NCBI GenBank assembly: GCA_027405735.1
Contig: JAPEHQ010000014.1
Span: forward strand, 1,550,001 to 1,614,000
DNA length: 64,000 bases
Direction of reading: 5' to 3'
Source: Mucor racemosus
Taxonomy: Eukaryota > Mucoromycota > Mucoromycetes > Mucorales > Mucoraceae
The position numbers and the translations under genes were made by a program. The notes below the pieces were generated by a model. It had not been told where the DNA came from. It did no database searches and was given only the letters and a program-made list of their open reading frames with translations. Below, one piece after another: positions 22,800-34,570 of the stretch (position 1 is its first letter; every line of letters begins with the position of its first letter).

Positions 22800-24110
22800 A
22801 AAACGTTCTCTAAAAAAAAATATACACGCAGAAAATACATAATAATTCGAATGTCATTATCACGTATCCATTTCTCTTAATTTTTACTTGGGGATTACCT
22901 TCGCCACATTAAATACAGTAATGTTCAAAAATACAAAATTGCATACTTTTGATTTATTGATACCTCTACCAATTATATATATTTTACAAACTATTATTAT
23001 TATTATACACCTAATTAAAGATGCATATTGTAAACTTAGTTACCTTAAATTTAAAAGCATGGTAAAAGCTTTTCACATTCGCAATAGCCAGAAATGCCAA
23101 ATTTGTCAAATAATTGGTCACTTGCAAAGCTCCAGTAAACAGTATTATGTCTTTTTTCAAGCTGTATTTTTTAATGCCTTAATTTGACGCGAGTTTACAG
23201 CTTTATTTGCGCTATTTTTTTTTACTTTAAGCGAAGTTTTGATGGAGTAACGATACATCATGCAGAAATATTTAAAAATTAGCTAGATGCCTGGTCATTT
23301 TATTGATTAAAAATTGAAATATGAAGACTCTTGTAGGTCTTTATTTTTAAAAACACAGAATGCGCAATATGTTTTTGTTTATTTGCATTATTTTACTGGA
23401 TTCTAGCTACAATTTTGATTGAGTAATGATGCATTATCTCCGAATTTATAAAAATTAAGTAAATGACTAATAATTTTTATTAATTAAAAACAAAACGTTA
23501 AAGCATTTGCATCTCTGTTTTTTTGGTACCGCAATGTGCGCAAAATGCGCCGTTTTCATTTCCAACTTTTTCCATAATTGTAGCTGCATTTTTCATGGAG
23601 TAATGACAGATATACCATCAAAAACATCCTCAAAAAATGGTTCAAATGTCGGGAGCCACTAATATTGCTTGAAATTTTAAAGAGCGTCAAAATTTCTGGG
23701 CTATAAATTGGCCAATTATATCATTCTATCAAAATCTCGAAAAACAAATTTAATGTCTTGCTTCATAATCGAGTCTTTCGGACTTTCAATGAAGTTGCGC
23801 GCTTTAAGCTGTAGTCAATTTTTAAGCTGTACATGTGCAAAATACTGAAAATTAGGAAATGTTTCCAGTATTTGACAAAAAACTATGTATTTACCGTCAC
23901 CTGGCCATTAAATGTTTTTTGTAGCTCATCCAATTCTGCATTAATTTACGTTTTTAAATAAAATATTTTGCTCACAAATTGTTTCACGAATACAGATATT
24001 TTGTGTATCAGAGGTTTGTATTTAAGTCAACTATCTTTCATCAAATCTTAATTTATCTATAACTCGATGAAAAATTCATATTTTTCAAAGATTTAAAAAT
24101 CATCAAGTAA
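22800..24110. other. AT-rich interior of element A
   Basis: Contains no recognisable gene. Several sub-blocks repeat loosely among themselves (variants of ttttgatggagtaacgat near 23240, 23420 and 23590), suggesting decayed tandem copies of a roughly 170-bp unit. Confidence 0.4.
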
Positions 24111-24119
24111 AAAAAGTTG

Positions 24120-24300
24120 TATAAAATGTGTTTAACTACATATCGCTATGACCGACCTGTGCTGCACAAGATAATTTTGTTGTTCCCAGGTAGGACTGCA
24201 CACTATTATAGCCTGAGCTGTTGTGCATGCCCACTGAATATGGCTAAAAAGATAACAAGATGGACATGGGCACAACTGTCGTATATTTTCAGGATTGATA
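24120..24300 (-). repeat. Inverted copy of the motif-rich patch of element A
   Basis: The sequence from gaccgacctgtgctgcacaa to catgggcacaac (about 24150-24276) is the inverse of 22010-22130 and matches 61750-61870 in the same orientation. It includes GTTGTTCCCA and TGGGCACAAC words. It could be the other end of an internal element running 22.1-24.15 kb. Confidence 0.65.
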
Positions 24301-24479
24301 AATAATACTTAAAAATGAAGACAATTAAAAAAGAATGAGTAAGGAATCAGTTCTTCCACTGTATAATAAAAATAAGATCTCGTTTATTTAGATATAAAAG
24401 TATGGCCTTTTATATTGATTTGACATTGAGATCCTGAGATGTAATTTAAGGCACTATTGAACCGTTGGACCTGTTTGAT

Positions 24480-25330
24480 AATAATCTATGGATTGAAATG
24501 GATCAATAATAATTTCACCGTTCTTGCAGAGCTTGTGAGTTGTCTTGTTTCAATGCTGCGCTAAATATGCTTGGATGTTGATTTGATAGCTACTTGATTG
24601 ATTAACTGCTGGGATGAAATAATGTGGTGTCCTAATTGAGGTCAAAACGTTCTTGGTAATTACTGGATTAAACTTGATACGCTAGGAGTTTCTTATATCC
24701 GATATCAAGACTTGCACTTCAATACATGTCGTAGTCAATAGATTGTAAGATGTATTGATACTGTAGAAAGTGATAATGTATGATACTAGTAGGTGGAATA
24801 CAACACATAAAATAAACTGAAGAAACACATAGACCAAAGTAAGGATTGCTCTATGTGTATCATTAACAAATATGCCAAAAACAGGCATTAAAAGACTGCC
24901 TTGATTATGTAAATCAAGAAGCTCAATATAAACTTTAAAATCACAAACAAAAAACTAATTGATTTACCAAAAAGAATAAACATATGGATATTGCATGAAG
25001 ACAATGGAATCATGCTTCTATCATTTAATAGTAGCATGATAATAGACGTATGGAATGCAGCATTGTCTGATTCGCATGTTAAACATCACGGTTTGACAGA
25101 TGTCCTAAGTTGGTAATTCGGTTATTCCTAATTCTGATAGATCACTGACAGTTACGGTGCAACTCCCAGATACAGTATAACAAAATCACAACTAATATAA
25201 ATAGAGTAGAAATATAGACCTACTGTATTGCACACCATCCATTATTTGAATAAAGAAGGATTTAAACTGTATCTTTTTCGAAACTTTTTTTATTTTACAT
25301 TTTACTGCACATAGAAAGGGTTTTTTAAGA
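24480..25330 (+). repeat. Repeat family S, copy 1
   Basis: About 24485-24750 matches 42890-43150 in the same orientation with frequent substitutions and small indels. Separately, 25190-25330 matches 41780-41827 plus 42555-42620, the latter interrupted by TIR element M2. The pieces look like ends of one decayed element: one contains ATATAAATAGAG and AATAAAG words resembling an LTR-type promoter and poly(A) signal. Confidence 0.6.
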
Positions 25331-26290
25331 CTTTACATTATTTAGCACATTTAAAACCCTGCTAACTTGCTCATTTCAGTCAATGTAAAAGCAGCATCAT
25401 TACAGCGCATGAACCATAAGCTAAACAAAATAGTAGGCAATATCTGTTATCATGGAAACATACATTTTTCTACTACCAGAAAAACCATCTGTCATATCAT
25501 ACATTCATTAAAAAATTGCAAAAGCGAGCCTCTATAGCGGCGCCGTAATTGAGCATTGCAAGACAGTAAGATTGAACGGCTAAGTCTCTTATATTATGGT
25601 ATATTAGTTTTAAATAAAAAAGCATTTTTTAACTTTTCTTATATTTAACCATGTACTGTCTGAAAATTCAGACCTTATAGCGGACATTTTTCGGGGATCA
25701 TTTTACCCTTACCAACACACATGATTTTGATCAAAAAACAGAAAAATCAAATTTTGATACCAAAATCAACGTTTAAATATAGTACATTGTGAGAGAAAAT
25801 TGTAGCCATGCTTAATACACACTTTATAAAAGCTTAATATGAAAGCTTTTATAGTCAAAATTTGTACTTTTGGCTCAAAAACGGTTTTTTGATTAAAGGA
25901 TTTTCATGTAATATTTTGCAATAAAAATGTTTGTTATTTTTTATTGAGCAAATAGAGCGCTAAATCCTGTATATGAGTATATTTTTTGTTTTTATAATTG
26001 GTAATATAATTAACTCTAGATTTGCAAAATCAGAAAAAGAAAATTAAAAAATGTCAAAATTGATGATCTAGACAAGAATAATTTTTAAAATTAATATCCC
26101 GCTTATAAGCCTTGTAACTCTTAAAAATAAGAGGTTTTATAATACTTGAGAAATTTTTCAAAAAGTTATGATGCCGTATCCACTTGATTCAAGCTTATTA
26201 CTGTAAATATTTATACATGTTAATATCGTGTGGTAGTTTATTTGATGATGATATAGTCTTACTCTATAATTATTGCGTTAGAGGTAAATT
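25290..26290 (-). repeat. Repeat arm, copy A-right (inverted)
   Basis: The inverse complement of the arm at 20030-20990, with scattered substitutions. It is closely matched in the same orientation by 62880-63880. Confidence 0.8.
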
Positions 26291-26310
26291 ACATTGAGTT
26301 TTAGTTTTAT

Positions 26311-26480
26311 CTGCCCAATATCATAAACATAAACATGGCCATCATCACTGGAACCTATTGCCGCCTTTTTACCCTCTTTGTCCCAAGCCAATTTATTCAA
26401 TGCTTTACTAGAACCAACGTAATGAGTACTACTTACAATGGTTCCTCAATATTTTCATTCAAATCCCATAAATTAAATTA
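26311..26480 (-). pseudogene. Dynein intermediate chain WD40 fragment, copy C
   Basis: On the minus strand it reads NLWDLNENIEEP, then after a one-base shift STHYVGSSKALNKLAWDKEG, KKAAIGSSDDGHVYVYDIG. It keeps both Trp codons that copy A lost and so is nearer the source gene. It is joined to the repeat arm at the same point as copy A. The gene it came from is not in this window. Confidence 0.78.
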
Positions 26481-26489
26481 ACTCATTCT

Positions 26490-29020
26490 ATGTACAGCTG
26501 TATCAAATGTATCATCAACCCGCCTTATGATGAATGTCAATCTCAAATCAGAAACACCCCATTGTCATTGTTACAAGCTATAAAAAGCTTGATTTTTAAT
26601 AATACAGCTATTAGATAAAAAAACAAGATGGTACTAATAGCATTTGGTGAGTATTCAAAATCTAAGTGAGTTTGATGAAGTATGCTTTTAAACCCTTTTA
26701 AAAATTCTGAGGCAAATATAATATCTTGGTCTTGTAATTTATATCCACAAAAATGTTGCAATTTTTATTACCCAATGAATGCACCTTTTATCAATCTTGA
26801 TCTCCATTTAAATTGGGTAACAGGTTTTTACCAGTTGTATTTTCTTTGATGATTCATTAATATTCAGTTATATTGAACAATGATTTGTAGCATTGACAAA
26901 AAAAAAGAATAAATTCTTCAAGAGTTTTCTGCATGCATATCAAATTATGCAATTTAGTAGCAATGATTGCACTTGACTATGCTTTTTGCATTTATTAATG
27001 TTAATCAAAATAATTAGTACTTTCATTCAAAAGTAAGCTTTGCTTTATACATTTACATTTACCCATTTAGTAAATGAAATTGCATTTATTTTCTATCATT
27101 CAATAAACCAACTTCATCTTGATTCGGATACATTTGACAATTAAGTGCGTAAGCTACACTTGAGCCACCAGTTATCGCCACAAAAAAAAATTCGTACAGG
27201 TTGATAAAGTATCGCAGTTTGGATACTTTTTTTTGTGTTTATAGATCTGAGCTCTCTCTCACACATTCATATATTTCTGCATGAACCATATCTCTATCTA
27301 TCAATTTATTAACTGAAATACATTAAAAGCGAAGATCGTACTTGATAAGACACCTTACTTTATTGAGAGTCAACACAACTAATTTGATGCTAGTTTAGCA
27401 TCAACGGTTGAATCAGATAAATTTGAGATTAGACGACTCCTTTTAATAGTTATGCTTACCATGAGGAGCTAATAATAATAATAGACCGTTATTATAGATA
27501 CGCTAATCAAGGGTAGTGAGTTAACTTTAATGGACGAACGAGTCAACTAGCAGTATAAACAAAATAATATTGAAATCAAATATGAGAGTTATTGGGAAAT
27601 AGATCTTATTTTTATAAAGAGGAAAGTAATAAAGAGGCTAGGTAGTGATTCAATCACGGAGAACATAGGGTCTTTATTATAAAATGAAAAGGGAACCAAG
27701 AACTGTTAGGTCTCGGTTCCTGAAGATATTTATACTACAATTTCTATTAAATGTCAGTTCTAATAGGAACTGAAACTAAATAAAAGGGCGAAAACCGACA
27801 AAATATAGCATAATTGAATTATTTCAAGCGTTTTGAACTGAATATGCCTTTACTTTTGACCTATAAAAATTGATTTATTAGTAAAATCAATTAACAAGTA
27901 ATGATTATGCTGTACCTTTGATAGTTCGTAGTGGTATACAAGACAATATCTTGTTTTCCTCTTCTTGGATGTTGGTCATTAAACAGAAACAAATATTTTT
28001 GAAAAATAAAATAGATTAACAAGAGTTTATTCATTCATTCATTCACTCAAATCAAGTCAATATTATACATACTTTTATAACAACCAATTTTTCTGCAAGT
28101 ATATATCGACTTTAGACCAAAAACGTATTGATTATATTAGCATAGATGATGGAACAAAATGACTAAGTCTTGGATGCTTTTTTTGTCCGGGAAAAATAAT
28201 ATTATAACGCGCCCTAGCATTAACAGTTGATAATTTATTTCCAAATAAACAATAGGAAAAACATGTATTTGTACCTGCTATTTGATTTCAGTTTATGAAA
28301 AAATATTAGTCTTTTTGTTGTAGTTTTAAACGTAAATAAAAGAGCTGAGGAAAGAGTAGGAAAGTAAAAAGATAAATAATCCTAAATCAGTCGATTTTGT
28401 GTGTTACAAACAGAAATTTACAAAGGCATAAATACTTTTAGTGTTGTCAAACAGGTTGTTGTCGTTGTTCCCATTTGGTCTCCGAAAGAAGAACATGGGC
28501 AGAACTCTTTCAAACCCCAAATTTCAAATTGATGTATCTCGTCAATAAGGCAATTTTGTTGAATCAGAGTAACTCACCACATCTGCTTTAAACCGTTCAA
28601 ATTATCTTCGTTATTAATTATATTATGATTGTTATACCTTAGTAAATTGACTAAACCTTGACCTCATTGCTCTGCTCATCTGGGCTGCCTGATCTGCACA
28701 AAATGTTTTATTCTGCCCATCTGTGCGGATCATTATGCCCATGGGAAGCATAGTTTAGCCGTAGTGAATTTATGGGTGCATAAAATCTTATTTATAGAAA
28801 GAATAATAATAAAGACTGGTAGCATTTATCATGGAGAGCATAGTAGATTTTATTACTAGAAAAACTAGTGGTAAAAGAAAGAACCAAGAGCTTCTAGATC
28901 TTGGTTTAAAAGTCTATTCATAAGAATTAAATTCCAATAATATGAGTTAGTATAGAAATGAAATTGGTTCTGAAATGGCTGTTTGATATCCTCGAAAACC
29001 AACAGATGTACCTTCACTCT
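26490..29020. other. AT-rich spacer
   Basis: No gene was recognised. It holds a poly(A) run near 27180, a tract with TTCA tandems near 28030, repeat T copy 2 at about 28790-29010, and CATGGGCAG or GCCCATGGG words (28490-28750) like those of the motif-rich patches of element A. Around 28752 the terminus-like CCGTAGTG recurs. Confidence 0.45.
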
Positions 29021-30330
29021 ATAGGCCACTGATATCTCTCGGAAAATAAGAACATTAATATCAAAATATAAGCGCACTGACCAAATATTGACCAAAATTG
29101 ACATAAAATTGATTATTAAAAATTAAGCATCTAAACTGTTGAAGTATTAATTTTTTGTTTCGGCAAAAAACATTGATTTTTCGTCGAGATAATCAAAATA
29201 ATAGTTCTTATCACTGCTTAAAATCTATCATAACGGGATTCCAAAATCGATTTGCCGAAATGAACGAAAAATGATGAAAAAAACAAAATCGTTTAATGGC
29301 TCATGAACTGTAAAGTAAGTCGACCTAGCGCATTAATTGATTTCTGTACAGTTTTGGATTTTGCATCCAGCTAAATAAAATTCAGGCAAATGTTTCACAT
29401 TAAATTTTGCGTAAAATGCAATTGAAATTTTGGAGGTTTTTTGAAGATACGCATCAATTTTCATAAGCATATTTTAAATATAAGTAATGGAAATAATGCA
29501 CATAAAAATTATCTATCGATCAAGCTATAGCTGAATCTTCTAGTTAAACTTTTCGTAGAGAAAACAAGATTTATGTTGATTTTTTTTTTCTGTTTCAGAG
29601 TTTGGGATGAGGGTATACAAGGGGAAAATGGACGCCAGAAACTGGAGGTGCCTTTTTGCACACATTTTTGAGGATATCTCCACGAAAAAGCAATATTTTG
29701 AAAAACTCTAAATTGGGTCTGAGAAAGCTCAACAAGCTCAATGATATGGATGCAAAAAAAATGTTGCTCAATTTAACCAATATTTTGAAACCTACTATAG
29801 AAATGTCAAAAAAAATGAAAAAAAAATAAAAGTGCTCAAAATTTTTTTATATTAAAGTATGTTATAGAGCGCTTTAAAACAAGTAAATTGTATTATTAAA
29901 AAGTGTTAGTATAGCTTAATTTTTTCTGGAGATATGAAGCTTCAAAGTTTTCAATCCATTAGCAGTAAAATACGCGTAAAAAACCTGAAACATTAGCACT
30001 GAAAAATTAATACCAACTGTAAAAAATAGGATATTTCCGGATACTTGTTTTTGGATTAACGTTGAACACCTCAGGTACATTAGCATATGATTTTTTCTTG
30101 GTGTTACTTAGTGGGAAGAAAAGAGGGTCAGGGATGAAAAGTGAGGCGTAGTTTTCAAGGAAAAAGTGGTGACTTTTACGTGTTTTTGAGTCTTTCTTGA
30201 GATACAAGATAAATTTAGGAATAGGTAGCATAATACGATCAGTTTATGTCTATTTTGCAATGTCTAAGTTGTATCCTTAATATGAGATTAGTTATAGAAA
30301 AGAGAGCACGCTCCAAATTTGAAGATTGAA
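29020..30330 (+). repeat. Dispersed repeat family R, copy R3
   Basis: Closely related to R2 and R4. Joined upstream to repeat T copy 2 (28790-29010), the same junction as in R4 on the other strand. A one-base insertion relative to R2 (aaactgg against aaatgg near 29640) breaks the shared short ORF. Confidence 0.8.
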
Positions 30331-32144
30331 ACTATGAAAATTCAAATTTTGCTCGAGCAGCCGAGCAGGCACCTAGGAATTATCAAATTGATTTTAACTC
30401 ATGAAGTGTAATTTTCTCAAAAGTATCACACCTATCGTAGTCAATATGGTTTGCCAACTATAGAGTGTAATTAAACCTAACGATAAGATTTTATAAAGTA
30501 GATGTAATTTTTTTTTGAGTAATTAGAGAAAAGTAATTAAATATTATGGGGTGTAATTGCTTAACTTCTGTGATAAAAAAATTATGAAATGTGTTATTTT
30601 ATATGTAGAAGATGTCCTTAGAAGGAACAAATTCAGTGACAGACTTAACAACAGTAAATTGTAGCAACAAAGGCTACTCTGGTGCTAACAATATTACATC
30701 CATTTGATGTTGTCTGCATGCAATTTATCGTTCTGATTGATAAATTACATAGCAAATAGACCTAACTATCTTTTCTTTACTAAGCTTAGTTCACAAGTAA
30801 CGGTTTTCAAGCCGAATCTTTATTAGTACTCGTCTCTGTTTCTATATATTTGATTTATGGAATTAAACACTCGTAACTAGCATTGTTGTCGAGCCGGGTT
30901 TTGCCAGCCAAATTTACTATTACAATCTCGGGTCGATAACATCCCTACTCGTAACGGATACAAATCGCCAAAGCACAGCGACTCGGGGGTTGAGCAGTGG
31001 CCTTACGATCGAATATTTTCAGTCTTCGAACTCATTTGAAACTTTACTGCGTAAACTTTGAAATTACGCAGCGTATTTCTAAAGTATTTCGCAAAATACA
31101 ACGTAAATTCCTACCGAAGGAATGTAAATATATTCGGAATAGTTTTTGTTTTTACAAAATATAGCAATTCTATTGAAGAGTGTAGTCCCAGGTATCAGAA
31201 ATGTGCCTAATTTTTTTCCCAAAATGCCAAACTGGACTTAGAATTCGTTGGTTCCATTTTATAAATTCATGCCTCACTGGTAGTAGGGGCAATTTCGGTA
31301 AATCAAATTGTAATTGCCCCTGGATCAGCTTTTATCATCCATCTGTTTCTCCAGGATGTCTCTTTAAAAAGAATATATAGCTGCAATTTAGATTACATGA
31401 ATTATTATAAAAAAACTCTTTCAAGAAATATAATTTGCCAAGGGTGCTCTTAAAAGCTGTTTTTCAAGTTTCCAAGGTTAAAAATCGGTGATGCAGTATA
31501 TTACCATGAAATTAGATTATGCGTTGATTCAACTCCAATTGCAAAAACTTGCTCTTTCCATCTTTAGAGTCCATCATGTGTTGTATTAAAAATAAATGTG
31601 CAAGGGAAACTATCGCGTGGCACAACAGCTGCTAAGCGATTAAGTAAAATAGCAAATTACATAGAATCCGAGTAGATATTCTTTTGGAAAAAGAAAATCG
31701 ATATATTTTCCCACATTATTACTGATCACTGATGTAAATACAAAATTGATTTATTGATCTTTGATCTGTTTCAATAACAACTTTTTTTTTTTTTTTTTTT
31801 TTTGATTTAATAAAATCAAAAAGTCCAAAAATTACACAAATTTATTTGTTTGGAGTGATGTTGCACATACAGTACTATTCTTCTTTTTCTTAAAAATTAA
31901 TAACATGATTTTGAGGAAAGGATAAACTATTGGAAAAAAGTAAATAAATAACGTTATGGAAAAAATCTCCCAAAGGATTTTTGTTTGTATAATATAATGG
32001 TGTGTGTGTGTGTGACGCAAATCGATAAAATATCCCTTTTTTTTTTTCAACAATCTTTGATCAAGTTGTATTTTCAACTCGCCTTGTTCTTTTCTCTCTT
32101 CTTTTTCTCTTTTTACTTTGTACCTTTTTATATAATTATTAATC
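30331..32144. other. AT-rich spacer before the EF-hand gene
   Basis: No gene was recognised. It includes a perfect 9-base inverted repeat, GGGGCAATT / AATTGCCCC, at about 31287-31321 and a poly(T) run of about 22 bases near 31780. A TG microsatellite lies near 32000 and a T/C-rich leader just before the start codon at 32145. Confidence 0.5.
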
Positions 32145-32950
32145 ATGGTAAGTGCTCTTTTATTATGCAACATGGAAACACACAATTGACTTGATCTATA
32201 GACTGGATCAACACTTACTGATGCTGAGATCATCCACTGGCAAAATAAATTTGAGACTCTTACAAAGGGAAATGGAATGACCACTGAAACCTTGAAAGGG
32301 ATCTATAAAGCTGCTGGAATTAATGTAACAGATACTGAAATCAATGCCCAAGTAAGTTAAATCCTTAAAAGCGGGAAATTTTCATAGATTTTCTCATAAA
32401 TATATTCCTATAGATCGGTGCTGCTGATGCAAAGGGAAACGGTAAAGTAGATTTTGATGACTTCTTAGCCGTCATGACCAAGGTGAGTTTCCTCCCTTCC
32501 CTTCCTTCCCTTCCTTTTCTCCCCCTCAAACCCTTACTTTGATTCTTACATTTCTATTTTATTTACTATTTACTAGCAACACGATACCAATGCTGAGGAA
32601 GGCGTTGCCAAGGTTTTTGCCATACTTGATACTGATAATGACGGTCAACTTACTGGTGAAGATTTAAAGCGCGGTGTTTCTTTGTTTGGTAACAAATCAA
32701 AAAAAAAACTCACACCATAAAAATATTAACATTATATTTAGGTAACTCTGTTACTGAAACCGATATTGAAGAAATGATGGCCTCTGCAGACGTTGATGGT
32801 GATGGTTTGATCAACTATGAAGAATTCTTAAAGGTCATGGTAAGTACTCCATAATAATTCTAGCTTTTTTTTTTTCTTTTATCATCATTGTACTCATGTA
32901 ACATCTGTTTGTAGACACCCTCCAAAGTCAACGGACAAACTTTGTTTTAA
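32145..32950 (+). CDS. Calmodulin-like EF-hand protein
   Basis: A small Ca2+-binding regulatory protein of the calmodulin/myosin-light-chain superfamily. Six exons: 32145-32147, 32202-32351, 32414-32482, 32577-32688, 32742-32839 and 32915-32950, total 155 residues. Exon 1 is only the ATG, a gene structure also common for calmodulins. EF-hand 4 has a canonical loop DVDGDGLINYEE. EF-hand 3 is DTDNDGQLTGED, with Asp in place of the final Glu. EF-hand 2 is DAKGNGKVDFDD, weaker. EF-hand 1 (TLTKGNGMTTETL) has lost its acidic ligands. Authentic fungal calmodulin has all four loops intact, so a calmodulin-like protein or myosin light chain is more likely. All introns are GT-AG and every junction closes in frame. 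Confidence 0.88.
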
Positions 32951-34570
32951 TTAAAAAATAAACCTTGATTTATACTAGTACAACTTTTATTCACGCATAT
33001 TCTTTTTGTGTGATTATCCAATAAATTCTCCCCTTTCTCCTATATTGTTACTACTGTATATATGCATGACGACTTTTTTTTTTTTAGTATACAGATCACT
33101 GTTTGCTTTGGGATTCATTTGATTTGCTATACGCAAGATATTCTTGCAGTATGGGTGTGTATGTGTGTATGTGCGTGTTTCAATAAAAGTCATAAGGTCT
33201 AAGATTTCTTTAGATTGAATTTCTGGATTACATTATGAAATAAATAGGAAAACCAACACATGATAGCCGAAGGTTTTTTTTTTTTTTGGTCGGTTAAAAG
33301 CAACTGACATTTACAAAATAATACAACACTTTGTTCTCTGATATAATACGTATATATCATAATTTTCTATTTTCTAACTTTACTATATATGTGTTGGAAA
33401 CTAAGTAATTGGAAAAGGTACAAAAGTTTTTCTTATTGGGATTTGATTGATCCAACTAAATTTTCAAATTTTCAAGGAGGAAGACAGAGTTTCCTGCAAT
33501 AGTCTTGTTAATTTCTTTTAGCATACGTTATCCAAATAATGCTGTAGCAATAGAATTGCATCATGTAATAGGATTTGATAAAGTAAAAGTGAAAGAATGC
33601 ATCTTTAGTATGTTAAATATATGCTTAATTATTTGCTGTTTTCATTATATTGAAGCAGAACGCAAACGTTTTTATACATCTTAGGTTTGCCCCTTGACTT
33701 TATAGTCAAGTATTTAATTACCAGTATTATATCATTTAACTTCATGCTTTTGTAGCAGCAAACATATATGTTTTTGACATTTTTCATCTTGCAACTGCAG
33801 AAAAAACAGGTGGTTGGACAATCCAAAACTATTGCATTCAAGCTAAACAGCCATCGTTCATTGGACAGAACTTCTGCCTAAACACTTTAATTTAGACAAT
33901 TTATTAGCCATTTGAAACTGAAAACTGCAATATTGTAATGTTTTGTTCCTGAATGATTTAAGCGAGATATCGCCACGTTTTTATAGTCATTTGGTTAGAC
34001 CTTGTAAAGGATTCGAAAGGAGGGACGTACCTAAATTCAATCTCCTCAGTACCAGATGTCTATCTCAAATGTTTCTTTGTATTAGATACCACCAAGAGTT
34101 TTTCCAGAAAAAAAATACGAAACAATAGCACCAGTGTTGGGCTTTGACATCATGTATTTGATAATTCGATAAATTGATTTCTTGAGCTCAAAAAAATCTT
34201 TAAAGCTTCAGTGAAAAAGTTTAATTTTTTTTTTAAAAAAAATTGGCATGCTAGATTCTTTAAAGATATGGATCAATTTAGTACACAACGTTTTATCGTT
34301 ACAAAAAACTGCTACACGAATCAGTTAAAGATCAAGTTCCGAACTAAAATGCATAATATTGATATGCAAATGATCTGATAAGAGAAATTTTGAACTTAAA
34401 ATTATTTAATACCTGTGGATTGTTTTTCAATTGTTTTGATATTTTTAATGAATAATTATGATGAAAAAAGTTAAATTTAAAGAAAATCAGATAAAAAAAA
34501 CGTGTACACAAAAAGAGTTTCTAGTTTGGGGGATCAAGAAGGAGCTATCTGTTGTAGTTGATGTTTTTTT
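32951..34570. other. Spacer between convergent EF-hand and OGDH genes
   Basis: Holds AATAAATT-type signals just after the EF-hand stop, T-rich runs and TGTGTATGTG microsatellite-like sequence near 33150-33180. Short ORFs of 60-70 codons have no family resemblance. No gene is called. Confidence 0.5.

Larger units (their letters stand above)
19837..26490. mobile_element. 6.65-kb structure bounded by about 1.15-kb inverted arms (gene-fragment-carrying element A)
   Basis: The sequence from about 19837 to 20990 recurs in inverted orientation from about 26490 back to 25290, with dynein intermediate-chain fragments at both outer ends. Element B at the window end (about 61740-64000) repeats 19860-22140 in inverse orientation, so the left half is a mobile or duplicated unit. 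The interior (21.0-25.3 kb) is AT-rich and without a recognised transposase. It includes a solo-LTR-like insertion at 22395 and motif-rich patches at 21.9-22.14 and 24.15-24.28 kb. Whether this is one transposon with long inverted arms or two head-to-head insertions cannot be settled by eye. Confidence 0.65.

Noticed and set aside
23240..23650. Possible CRISPR-like or satellite array from recurring gtaacgat blocks
   Set aside because: Units are few, unevenly spaced and diverged, and the genome is eukaryotic. At most a decayed tandem duplication.
31287..31321. GGGGCAATT...AATTGCCCC inverted repeat as a regulatory site
   Set aside because: A single 9-bp perfect inverted repeat with a 17-base gap in a gene-free region. 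Too little to support a function.
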